Below are positions 44,973 through 54,386 of a DNA stretch of 64,000 nucleotides, piece by piece. The notes under the pieces are model-generated. The model was not told the DNA's origin and searched no databases. It was given only the letters and a program-made list of their open reading frames with translations. How positions within the stretch are numbered: position 1 is the first letter of the stretch; the number at the start of each line of letters is the position of its first letter. A program made the translations under genes and the position numbers. The DNA is from Nemertoderma westbladi (lineage: Eukaryota; Xenacoelomorpha; Nemertodermatida; Nemertodermatidae). Where the stretch lies: assembly GCA_032718475.1 (NCBI GenBank), contig JAUCBJ010006753.1:1-64000 (forward strand), in the 5' to 3' direction.

Positions 44973-45140
44973 AGGACCAGGATATTCCAGAGACATTTAT
45001 ATCGAACATTTATTTTTATATATTTACATAAACTGACTCTAGGAAACATTAATCAAGACTATGCAATATTAAAATTTGGGTTTTTTATATGGGAAATGAC
45101 CTACGCAAATTCGATCTACCGATAGACCTCACGAAGGTCA

Positions 45141-45151
45141 TTGGGGGGGAC
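45141..45151 (+). other. Polypurine tract of the BEL/Pao element
   Basis: TTGGGGGGGA directly before the 3' LTR, the expected plus-strand primer position; one C separates it from the TG of the LTR. Confidence 0.85.
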
Positions 45152-46671
45152 TGTTCGCGGTATTTCAACTTTTCTTAATGCGAGTTGAATATTTTTTGGA
45201 TTTATTTTAAATGAATATTCCGATATCACTACTGGGTGTGGGAACATGGGATTTGGGTACATTCAATGGACTGGAGGCGATTTATGGGCGAATATTGGGG
45301 CGACTTACGGGGTACGGGACTCATGTCAGATATTTAAGGGCCAGGGGTGGGAGGCAAAGTTAAGCAGTATTCAGGTTTGCCTGATTACTATTAGGCCTAG
45401 CCAACTTCCTGCTGCCTGTAGAGGTGGATTTGGTATCTCGCTAGGTCTAAGGGACAAGGACTGCCCTTAGCGGTCCCTGGCCAACAGCAGTTATTACGAG
45501 CCTGAATAAGGACTCGGAAAGTCTGCTGCTTGTGTCAGGGATTTGCGACGGGAACCGACAGACAGACCTTTAGCGGTCCCTGGTCGCCGGCAGGTAGTAC
45601 GAGCCTGAATAAAGACTCGGAAAGCCTGCCGACATACGCCAGGGACTTGCGACGGGTCGACCGACTAACAGAGGAAGGGTTCGACGAGGACTGCCTTCCT
45701 GGAGTGGGTTCCACAACCGGCATTAGTACGAGCCTGAATAAGGACTCGGAAAACCACCAACTGTTGGGGCTCACGACGGGCTGACAGACCCCTTGCCAAG
45801 CCGTACCGCTTTCCTGATGACCGATCCCTTCGGGGTTCGGGAAGGGTGGGGCGGACACGCAACGGGGTCGAAAGACAAAGGACCGGACTCTACTGGCCTA
45901 CCGACTGTTCGGAGCAGCTTCTCGGCTACCAAAGCGACTACGAGCCTGAATAAGGACTCAGAAAGCTTAGGTGGTTGGGTCCCTGTGATGAACCGATGGA
46001 CCCCTAGCCAAGCCGTACCGCTTTCCTGATGACCGATCCCTTCGGGGTTCGGGAAGGATGGGACGGACACGCAAACGGGTCCACCAACTTGACAGACCCC
46101 TAGCCAAGCCGTACCGCTTTCCTGATGACCGATCCCTTTGGGGTTCGGGAAGGGTGGGACGGACACGCAACCGGGTCTACCGACTTGACCGACCCTTAGC
46201 CAAGCCGTACCGCTTTCCTGATGACCGATCCCTTCGGGGTTCGGGAAGGGTGGGACGGACACGCAACAGGGTCGACCGACACCGACACTACGGTACCGAG
46301 ACTAGGACCGAGGGAAAATTGGGGAACATTAGTTAGGTTAAAATCTGAGCGAACAGTGGGTAATTAAATAATGTACTGTAGGGATTTATATTGTCGTGTT
46401 ATATTATTGTGAATATTTGGTGTATTGGTTTGGGGAAGCCCAACTTATTCTCAATCAAGATTCAGTGAGATTAGTTCAAGATTCAACCGTAGGGAAGTTA
46501 CATTAAAGATTATATCCAACCAATGAAACTTTTCTCAACCGCAATCTTGCATTCAAGAAAGTATTCCTTCTCCACTCCCAATATCCGGTGACTGGCCGGG
46601 ATTCCGTGGTCTGAAAAGTTCCGCCTCCAGCATCGGCGTTTTCCCCCATGGTGTCGGGAATAATGGCAACA
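45152..46671 (+). repeat. 3' LTR of the large BEL/Pao element (1520 bp)
   Basis: Collinear with 29254-30831. It has about one fewer copy of the 96-bp unit and an additional stretch at about 45381-45440 that the 5' LTR lacks, accounting for most of the length difference. Ends GGCAACA, followed by the ATGAC duplication. Confidence 0.92.
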
Positions 46672-46676
46672 ATGAC

Positions 46677-49402
46677 ATTGGAAATGGATGGACGTTAGTA
46701 ACAAGCTCAGCAGTAAGAAACTCGGCCAATGCATCAATTGGTGGAGTAGGAATTCTGCTAAGCCCATTTGAACAACATCGAATCTATAAATTCCAGGGTT
46801 ATGATCGCAACATTTGATGGGAATCCCAAGGCAACAGTTATATGTTGCTACAGTCCAACCAATCCCTCAGAGCCAGAACAAGCAGTCAAGTTTTATGAAG
46901 AACTGACTGGACTTATAAAGGACATTCCGAAACACAATGTTAAAGTCATTGCTGGTGACCTGAATGCCCAAATTGGCCCAGAAGACATCAAGGGTTACAC
47001 CTATAACACCAGTTCTAACAGAAATGGGTACTTACTTTTAGACTTAATGGAAGAATGTGAATTGATACCAACAAACAACACATTCGAAAAGAGTAAGGGG
47101 AAGCTATGGACCTTTCAATACCCTAATGGAACCAAAGCACAACTGGATTACATCCTCATAAACAAAAAGTGGAGAAACAGCATGATCAACTGCGAGGCAT
47201 ACAGCTCGTTCAACCTAATTGGTTCGGACCACAGAATTGTGACTGCAGAGATCAGACTCAGTTTGAGAGCCAGCAAACCCAGGACAAGCAAGCAAATCAA
47301 ATATGACTGGGAAAAACTCAGAACTGACAATGCTGTAAAGGATGTTTATACAGTAGAAGTTCAAAACCGCTTTGAAGCACTTCAGTCAATGGATGAAGAC
47401 CAATCCACCAATTCAATATACCAGAATATAATAACAGCCCACAAGGAATCAGCTAAGAGGCATATCCCCCAGAAACCCAAACGAAAACAATATGTGCCAT
47501 GGCAAAACTCTGAGGTTACTTGTAAGAGAGAAGATCTTAAGATAGCCTACAAAGTTAAAACCGAACAACCAACAACCGAAAACATTAACAAGGTTGAGAA
47601 AGCTAAGGACGATCTTAAATTGGCCTACAACATCAGCCAGGAAAAGTACATACAGGATAAAACTGAAGCAATTACAACTGCTCACATACAGCAACAATCA
47701 AGACTTACCTGGCAAACTGTAAATGAGGTATCTGGTCGGAAACGTTGTGCAAAGGGGCGCCTCAAAGCCGATAGTCCTGAAGAACGTGTTGGGAAGTGGA
47801 AAAATCACTTCGGCAACTTGCTTGGGCAGCCACCAAACATCGAGGTCAGCCCTACAAGGAAAATATATGACAAGACACTACCTATAGAAACAGTGGACTT
47901 CACACCTGCCGAACTCCAAAGAAGCATTAAAAGCATGTCCAATAATAAAGCGAGTGGATTAGATGAAATCCCAGCGGAGGTATGGAAAACCGGAGTGCTA
48001 AACAGACCATTATTGAATGTTTGCAACCGGATGTTAAAAGGGGAAAAGCCACCACCAATTTGGACTAAAGGTCAACTAAAGCCTCTCCCCAAGAAAGGAG
48101 ACCTCGGCATACCAACAAACTATCGTGGGATCTGTCTGCTTGTGGTAGCTGCCAAAATATACTATAAAATGATTCTATATAGGATTAGGCCTCACATAGA
48201 GAAACTACTGCGTAAGAGCCAAAACGGATTTCGACCAAGTAGATCAACAATAGCTCAGATACTTGCACTACGGAGACTGATTGAAGGAATTAAGTCAAAG
48301 AATCTCCCCGCTGTCATGTCTTTTGTGAACTTCAAGAAGGCATTCGACTCCATCCATAGAGGTAAAATGCTTGAAATCCTAAGAGCTTATGGAATACCAG
48401 AAGTAATTGTTGCTGGCATTGGATTGTTATATTGTGACACAGAAGCGCAGGTACTCTCACCAGATGGTGAAACTGAGTTTTTCTCAATCCTGGCTGGCGT
48501 ACTGCAAGGTGACACGTTAGCACCATTACTATTTGTAATTGTGCTGGATTACGCAATGAGGACGGCCACAAAGGATGATGACCTGGGATTCACACTTCAA
48601 GAACGCAGAAGTAGTAGATATCCGGCAACTACAGTCACAGACACCGACTTTGCGGATGACATCGCCCTGCTCTCTAATACCCTAGCAGATGCACAGCTTC
48701 TACTAAATAAAGTGGAGAGGGCTGCTAAGGAGGTTGGATTGCACATAAATGCTACAAAGACCGAATTCATGACCTTTAATGTTGATGGAAACTTGACAAC
48801 CATTGATAATAATCAACTAAGGAAGGTCGATGACTTCCAGTACCTTGGATCATGGATAGAGAGTAGCAAAAAGGACATAGAAGTTAGGAAAGCAAAGGCT
48901 TGGGTAGCTCTATCAAAAATGGATACCATCTGGAAATCAGATCTCTCCAGGCACCTGAAGACTAAGTTCTTTCGAGCCACAGTGGAAAGTGTATTTTTAT
49001 ATGGGGGTGAGACCTGGACACTGACTAAATCACTTGAACAACGAATTCATGGTTGCTACACTAGACTACTAAGGGCAGCCCTAAACATCAGCTGGAGACA
49101 ACACATGACAAACGCCGAGCTTTATGGTACAATACCACCTGTATCAACCACCCTCCGTGAACGCAGATTAAGATTCAGTGGGCACTGCTGGCGAAGTAAA
49201 GACGAGGTCATACCAGATCTACTTTTCTGGCAACCAACTCATGGAAAGCGTAGTCGTGGACGACCGGCCATAACATATATAGATCAACTTGAAAGAGATA
49301 CTGAACTTGGGAGAAACGAAATTGTGACAACTATGGAGAATCGGGAAGCCTGGAAGGATCTCATTTCCACTGTCCGAGTTCGCTCGATCTAGTAGTAGTA
49401 GT
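46677..49402 (+). pseudogene. RTE2 main part: endonuclease end, RT, C-terminal domain, TAG tail
   Basis: Continues the endonuclease in phase from 29253 (IGNGWTLVTS, GGVGILLSPFE), shifts frame near 46775, then runs open to 49392: AGDLNAQIGPED, AQLDYILINKKW, GSDHRIVTAEIRLS; RT NNKASGLDEIPAEVW, GICLLVVAAKIYYKMIL, motif A FVNFKKAFDSI, GVLQGDTLAPLLF, DFADDIALLSN; C-terminal GHCWRSKDEVIPDLLFW. In motif A the catalytic Asp is Asn (AAC), which should abolish RT activity. TAG at 49390-49392 and TAG-repeat tail to about 49402. The family is related to RTE1 but clearly distinct in sequence. Confidence 0.88.
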
Positions 49403-49446
49403 ATGAGGGCTACACAGACAATATTGTTTACAAAGAATTAATCTAA
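49403..49446 (+). pseudogene. Helitron helicase C-terminal codons displaced by the RTE2 insertion
   Basis: After the duplicated ATGAGG, the frame reads GYTDNIVYKELI and then TAA at 49444-49446. NIVYKE-type endings are common at the C-terminus of Helitron Rep-helicases, and the phase continues that of 28345-28445. Confidence 0.75.
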
Positions 49447-49585
49447 ATCTATCTCGCGTTATATTACTTATTATCAATTCAATTATACTCACTACCACCG
49501 TTATTTCGAAGTTGTCTGTTACAATACTGTATTATGGTCACTATAAACTATCGTATTATTTTGTATGTAATAATTAATTTACGAT
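49447..49585. other. Short AT-rich Helitron 3' flank
   Basis: No coding feature. I do not see a convincing CTRR end with hairpin, so the Helitron 3' terminus is not located. Confidence 0.4.
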
Positions 49586-50720
49586 TGTTTGCGCTTTTAA
49601 GACCTTTGACAGTTTAACCTGCCAAATTAGGATGTCTTTTAGATGATAGATAGTCTTTAGCCTATGACGAGTATTTGATACACTACATTAGCCGAAGCCA
49701 GTCTATGCGCAATCATTCACCCGCTGGATATACCCGGGAGACTGAATTCGGAAGCTTAATGATTGATGGTGTAAGCCTACTGTATTATTCGACTGATCGC
49801 AATATATAATCTCTGACAAATATTATTCACTTTCGGGAAATATTAACAGTTCCTTTAGGACGTGGCGCTCTAAATATGTAAACAGAGTTATGACTTAAAC
49901 CAGATGCAATGAGATGGCTATAGATTCACGTATATGGCGCATTCTTTAGGAGATGCTTTGTTATCAGTCACAATCATACACAATGCTGCACAATGCTGCA
50001 CACCAATCTGCCGACCTTCACTAATTTTAGTCACATACAAAGAGAATAACAGACAATACATGTAGGGCCTATAAAATAGCATTAGATTCACTTCACACCA
50101 CTTAACATAAGTCGCAATCGTTTATCTGTAACCGGTCTCTCTAACCTTTAGTATATCAAGAAGATTGGGGTGTCTGACTATTGATATTCCAAATATAATC
50201 TTCCATCAACAAATATAATGAATAACCGACAGCAAAAGCAGTAATGTTAAGTAAGATATGTATGATATGTTTAGATAACAGATATACGTTCTATAATTAA
50301 GCCTACTAATGTTAAGCTAAAGACTGAAACACGGAGGTGCCAAAAGCCGGTGTTCTTAGGCTCTGGGCAAAAACATATACACTGAACTACTGAGTTTCTG
50401 TATCCAACCTCCAACACAGAGTCAAAAAACGCTCTGATTGGTCGACCAAACAAAGAGAGAACAAAGAACAAAGAAATGTTCGACGTGGCAATATCAGCTG
50501 TTAGCCGTCGTCATGGTAGCCACACTGTTTTCAAGAGTATCCGGCTTATTGCGTCACAAAATTGCGGATTATGTCCTCTAAAGTACACATACAGAAGAAA
50601 TGACTTTTATGTCCTCTAAAACACCAGGACAGTAAGGACACGGCCTTTTTATGCCCAGTAAACCAACTACAGAGTACTTTACGGGGAAAATAACCGGCTA
50701 ATTACGCAAAAGCTTTTACA
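49586..50720 (-). repeat. LTR of the unclassified element, copy C (inverted)
   Basis: Reverse complement of the LTRs at 71-1309 and 25634-26866, slightly shorter (about 1135 bp). On the plus strand it starts TGTTTGCGCTT and ends TTTTACA before CCGCTCCCAG (complement of the purine tract). With copy B it flanks the Helitron/RTE2/BEL nest in tail-to-tail orientation. Confidence 0.65.
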
Positions 50721-50798
50721 CCGCTCCCAGAAAATGGGATTTAAGTCTATAAAATATAACAAATCACAGTTTCTAAAATATAAAGATACTCTAAACAG

Positions 50799-52305
50799 TT
50801 AGTCTTTCTTACGTAGACGGCGTTTACGCAGTTTTTTGAGGCTAGCAAGAGTCCTTTTCTCTTTGGGGCGAGCCACTTTACTAGGAGGGCTATAAATCCT
50901 GGGTGAAGGGTGCAATATGATTGCATCAGAAGGTGTAGGATTATGGTCGGGGTATCCGCCGTTTCGATATGCTTCTCCTCGAGCTGATTTTCCTCCGCTC
51001 GTAGCTGGATACGTTCATCCAAAAACTCTCGCAGAGAATGGGGTTGTCTAAGTTCGATATCTTCTTAGAGATTCTGGATTTCACAATCGAACTGAGATAA
51101 AGACAATTCGTTTATCGCTTGGACTTGCTGTTACAACTTACGTTTATCTGAACAAACGCAGGTTTCCTTTCTGATCTTTGTAGAATAGCATTTAACTCGT
51201 TTGGTACAACGTTCTCCGCCACTTTGGTGACAGGTTATATCGTGTTAAGCCGGGACGATGGTAAGGGTTAAACGGCGATATTAAATGTCCGCGTCCCAAT
51301 CCGGCTAGGTAGAATGGGCTAATATCTAGGAAGCCCACAACTGGGGTGCCACCGACTAATTGTTCAGGTAACACTAGATCTTTGAGCAGTGAGTACAGCT
51401 CGGGAGGATCCGTCATACTAATAGGATCAAGAGTCTGAAGTCTCACTAGGGAATGAGGAGTTCTGATCGAGTATTCCGAAACTCTGATCATTGGTTTATT
51501 TAAGGATCGTCTGAGTCGAACGAGCGTAGGTGATACATCGAACAAGTTTCGCTCGAAACTCCCGTAAGTATAGCGAGTAAAACCGTGTTTAAAGCAACTT
51601 CTCCGCGGATGTTTATGTCTTTCCGTTTGTTGGTTGGGTCTTGGGCATTCATCGCAATAATACCAAAAACGCACGTCTTGTAGGGGAAACGCGAGTGATC
51701 TTTCTCCAGCTTACAATATTCCTCCATCCGTTCGAAGCTATCCGGTACAACAGGTAGCGATCGATCGGCGGTAAGATACATCATAGTGGAATAGAGCCGT
51801 TTGAGTTCTACCATGCGGTCATGATGTATACCTTGAGGATATCGAGTTTCTAGATTCTGTTGACTGGTGATATCGAGATAGGTTTCTCTCAAGAATTCCA
51901 GGTATTTGGTGGAGTCGCTGCGTTTATCCGGCTCTTCGACATCTGCACTTTCGAGTCGGTTTCGAATAGAATTTTCGTGTTCGAGTCTCAGTTTATCGTT
52001 CCGCTTCCGCTGGGTATGATATTTAAATAAACCATTTCCCTTTGGTGTCTATATCGTTCGTATCGTGTAGGTCGATAGGATGACCAGTAGTTAAGAAGTC
52101 CATATACGTACCATTACGATGCGTATAGCGAGCGGTGAATTTTCTACAGTCTAACCCACGCGCAAGTTGCTCCCGGGACATTGGCGGTTAGATATAACGA
52201 CCATCGTCCTCCGTAGTAGTTGGACCAGCGTCGCCTCGTATCAAGCTATCAACAAACGCTTGTAAAGGTAGAGTATATCGTTCCCTGATACCAAGATCAT
52301 CTTCT
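50799..52305 (-). pseudogene. Unrecognised 3' ORF of the unclassified LTR element, copy C (most complete)
   Basis: Collinear with copy B but without its internal deletion, and cut off at its N-terminus by the adapter at 52306. Order: DDLGIRERYTLPLQAFVDSL, RKFTARYTHRNGTYMDF, RNDKLRLEHENSIRNRL, ETYLDITSQQNLETRYPQG, VVPDSFERMEEYCKLEKD; then a frameshift in a T-run near 51665 into YYCDECPRPNQQTERHKH and SCFKHGFTRY, a Cys/His cluster (CX2CX9HXHX4CX2H). It continues with LVGGTPVVGFLDISPFYLAG and ends, after more breaks, in a basic tail (KKLRKRRLRKKD), TAA at 50799. Includes a TAA near 52190 and frame changes near 52030, 51665 and 51190. No known family recognised. Confidence 0.55.
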
Positions 52306-52357
52306 AGTACTCTGCGTTGATACCACTGCTTAAGCAGTGGTATCAACGCAGAGTACT
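52306..52357. other. Perfect 52-bp palindrome of a SMART-type PCR/cDNA amplification adapter
   Basis: Positions 52332-52357 read AAGCAGTGGTATCAACGCAG followed by AGTACT, the widely used SMART/template-switch primer that also serves as the PCR adapter in PacBio ultra-low-input amplification. 52306-52331 is its exact reverse complement, head to head. This is synthetic sequence, not biology, and marks a ligation or PCR chimera retained in the assembly. The DNA on the two sides should not be treated as adjacent in the genome. Confidence 0.96.
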
Positions 52358-53526
52358 TATCTTTGTTGATTTCTTCAAGGCCTTTGATTCAGTCTCTCGG
52401 TCACGTATGTTCAGCATACTTTCATTATATGGGATTCCTGATGAAATTATTGCAGCAATCAGATCAGTATACGATGGTTCGACAACATTTGTGTCTACTG
52501 TTGACGGTGACACAGAACCATTTGAAGTGTTATGGGGCGTCCTCCAAGGAGACACACTTGCACCATTCTTGTTCATTATTGTGGTTGACTATGTTCTACG
52601 CATGTCCTTAGATCATCATAATGATGATGGGGTGATGATAACTCCACCTACTGGCTCCAGAAGTCGAGGAAATCCTGCCAAGTACCTGACTGATCTAGAC
52701 TTTGCTGATGACTTAGGAGTACTCTCAGAATCATTAGAGGGAGCCCAACGGCTCCTCAGCTCATTAGAACATGCTGCTTCTAGTGTTGGTCTTTTTATTA
52801 ACTCCAGAAAGACCAAAATTCTGACAGTTAACTTTGAAAGTCCTCAGCAAGTCTCTGATCGGATGAGCATAAGCTCAAATGATGGTATGCTTGAGCATGT
52901 GGACGACTTCTGTTACCTTGGATCATGGATCCGGAAGTCAGGTGAGGACCTTCGAATACGTAAGGGAAAGGCATGGGCAGCCTTGAATAGGCTTTCCAGG
53001 ATTTGGAAGTCACCGAGAATTAATCGGAAACTTAAGGTCCGATTATTTAGAGCAGCAGTAGTTCCAGTACTCCTCTACGGGAGTCCATGCTGGGCTCTAA
53101 CTGCTGAGGACACCAAATCTCTGGATGGCACATTCACAAGAATGCTACGCCGGGTTCATTGTGTCAAGTACAATGCACACATCTCCAACCAGACACTACT
53201 ATATAACATTGGAGGTGTCTCATTGGTTCCCCCAAGCTTGACACTAGAACAAAATCGCCTCCGCTTTGCAGGACATTGCTTTCGCCGTGAGGACCAGCCA
53301 GTGCATAATCTTGTACTTTGGCAGCCTCATGGAGTGAATAAGCATGGTGGACAGCCCATGACTAAGGGACGCATCTTAAAGGACACTGGCCTTAAAGATG
53401 CGGATGATCTAGCAAATGTCATGGGTGATAGGGAGTTGTGGCGGTGCAATTTTGCTGACAAGCCGGCACAGCATTCTTAAAAATGCAGCTACAATGCAGC
53501 ATGCCGATCCTAGTAGTAGTAGTAGT
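52358..53526 (+). pseudogene. RTE1 copy 6, truncated at the adapter
   Basis: Begins at RT motif A (FVDFFKAFDSV) immediately after the adapter and is open through GVLQGDTLAP, DFADDLGVLSES and the C-terminal domain to TAA at 53478-53480, then 3' UTR and TAG tail. Compared with other copies it has one extra Leu codon in the NQTLLYNIGG stretch and a short in-frame change to TKGRILK. The 5' end is set by the adapter, so this may be part of a longer copy. Confidence 0.92.
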
Positions 53527-54024
53527 GTGACGACGTTAGACGACAAGTTTTTATATAGAAATCCCCACGGGTAGCAGAGCGAGTAGGGTATTTATGTACT
53601 GTAGACGTTTTTCTAAATAAATGTTGTATTGTAGTAGATAAGTGATTAGTAGTGGATTGGTTGTACTACCAACTGATTGGTGTTCACCATTTCTTGTTGT
53701 TGGGAAACCATTCGCCTTGTGGTAGACTACTCAGTTATCACTCGAGAAGCACATTAATAGCGTGGTCCGTGAATCATTTCATCATCCCCGTAATATTGCT
53801 AAATTCAAACGACGACTGCAGATCTATGCTCATTTGTTCCTTTTTTGTGCTTTTTTGTGCCTTTTATAGTATTTGCGCCTTCTTGTTCTTTTTGTGTGCT
53901 TCTTTTTTGACTTTTTTGTCTTTTTTGACTTTAAAGTTTATTTGTGGATCAGTTTGGTGGGGACCTCAGTTTAAGGTGAAATACAAGATGTAGAAAATAC
54001 AAAATTATATGTTTGTTTACTTAC
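53527..54024. other. No gene; T-rich low-complexity patch
   Basis: Contains a CTTTTTTGTGC-type T-rich patch at about 53840-53930. A 113-codon frame at 53652-53993 is T-rich and has no recognisable domain; I take it as chance. Confidence 0.5.
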
Positions 54025-54139
54025 TTAGAATCAGTCGTATCATGGACGAATGTCCCGACCAACCCATTCTTGCATTCACATTTGCCACTCTCGCATTTTG
54101 TGTTGTCGGCGTCAAGACAAGAATCTCCTGTGCACGCGA
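54025..54139 (-). CDS. Single exon of a host gene, EGF/EB-like cysteine-rich module
   Basis: On the minus strand a TTTTTGCAG acceptor (ending at 54140) precedes 115 bases that translate to ACTGDSCLDADNTKCESG then KCECKNGLVG and a short hydrophilic stretch, followed by a consensus donor (GTAAGTAA from 54024). The pattern C-x4-C-x7-C-x4-C-x-C with a following G resembles EB/EGF-like modules of secreted or membrane multi-domain proteins in invertebrates. The exon is out of phase by one base, as is usual for such shuffled modules. Neighbouring exons are not in the window unless beyond the satellite. Gene identity unknown. Confidence 0.6.
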
Positions 54140-54386
54140 CTGCAAAAATTAATGTATTACATATGACATAATATTCATAAAGTACAATACAAATACATTA
54201 CCATTATCGTAAGCATTAGAAAGTATGTCAACTTGTATGTAACCTATCGTTATGTTATGTACAGTTATATTTTATTGAAAAAGTTCCGTATTTTGGGAAC
54301 ACCAGTAATTTAATAAATTTTCAACAACACGTAATGATTGATTGATTTTCTAACACTATATGGCTTTTTAGCTCATTAAGCCAATG
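54140..54386 (-). other. Intron sequence between the EGF/EB-like exon and the satellite
   Basis: AT-rich, no ORF. Read on the minus strand it is upstream of the exon acceptor, so the satellite would lie in the same intron or upstream of the gene. Confidence 0.45.

Larger units (their letters stand above)
29254..46671 (+). mobile_element. 17.4-kb BEL/Pao-like LTR retrotransposon with an extra 3' coding region
   Basis: LTRs 29254-30831 and 45152-46671, TG...CA ends, ATGAC TSD, polypurine tract TTGGGGGGGA before the 3' LTR. Internal order: short ORF, Gag, protease, RT, RNase H, integrase with BEL/Pao C-terminal domain, then about 5 kb unusual for the family (minisatellite, RTE1 debris, a degenerate 3' ORF region). 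Interrupted by an antisense RTE1 at about 33040-35182 and by RTE1 debris at 41487-42636. Multiple frameshifts and stops show that it is inactive; without RTE1 DNA it would be about 14 kb, still large for BEL/Pao (commonly 5-10 kb). Confidence 0.93.

Noticed and set aside
53652-53993. 113-codon ORF as a secreted Cys/Phe-rich protein
   Set aside because: Driven by a T-rich low-complexity patch; no supporting homology or splice context.
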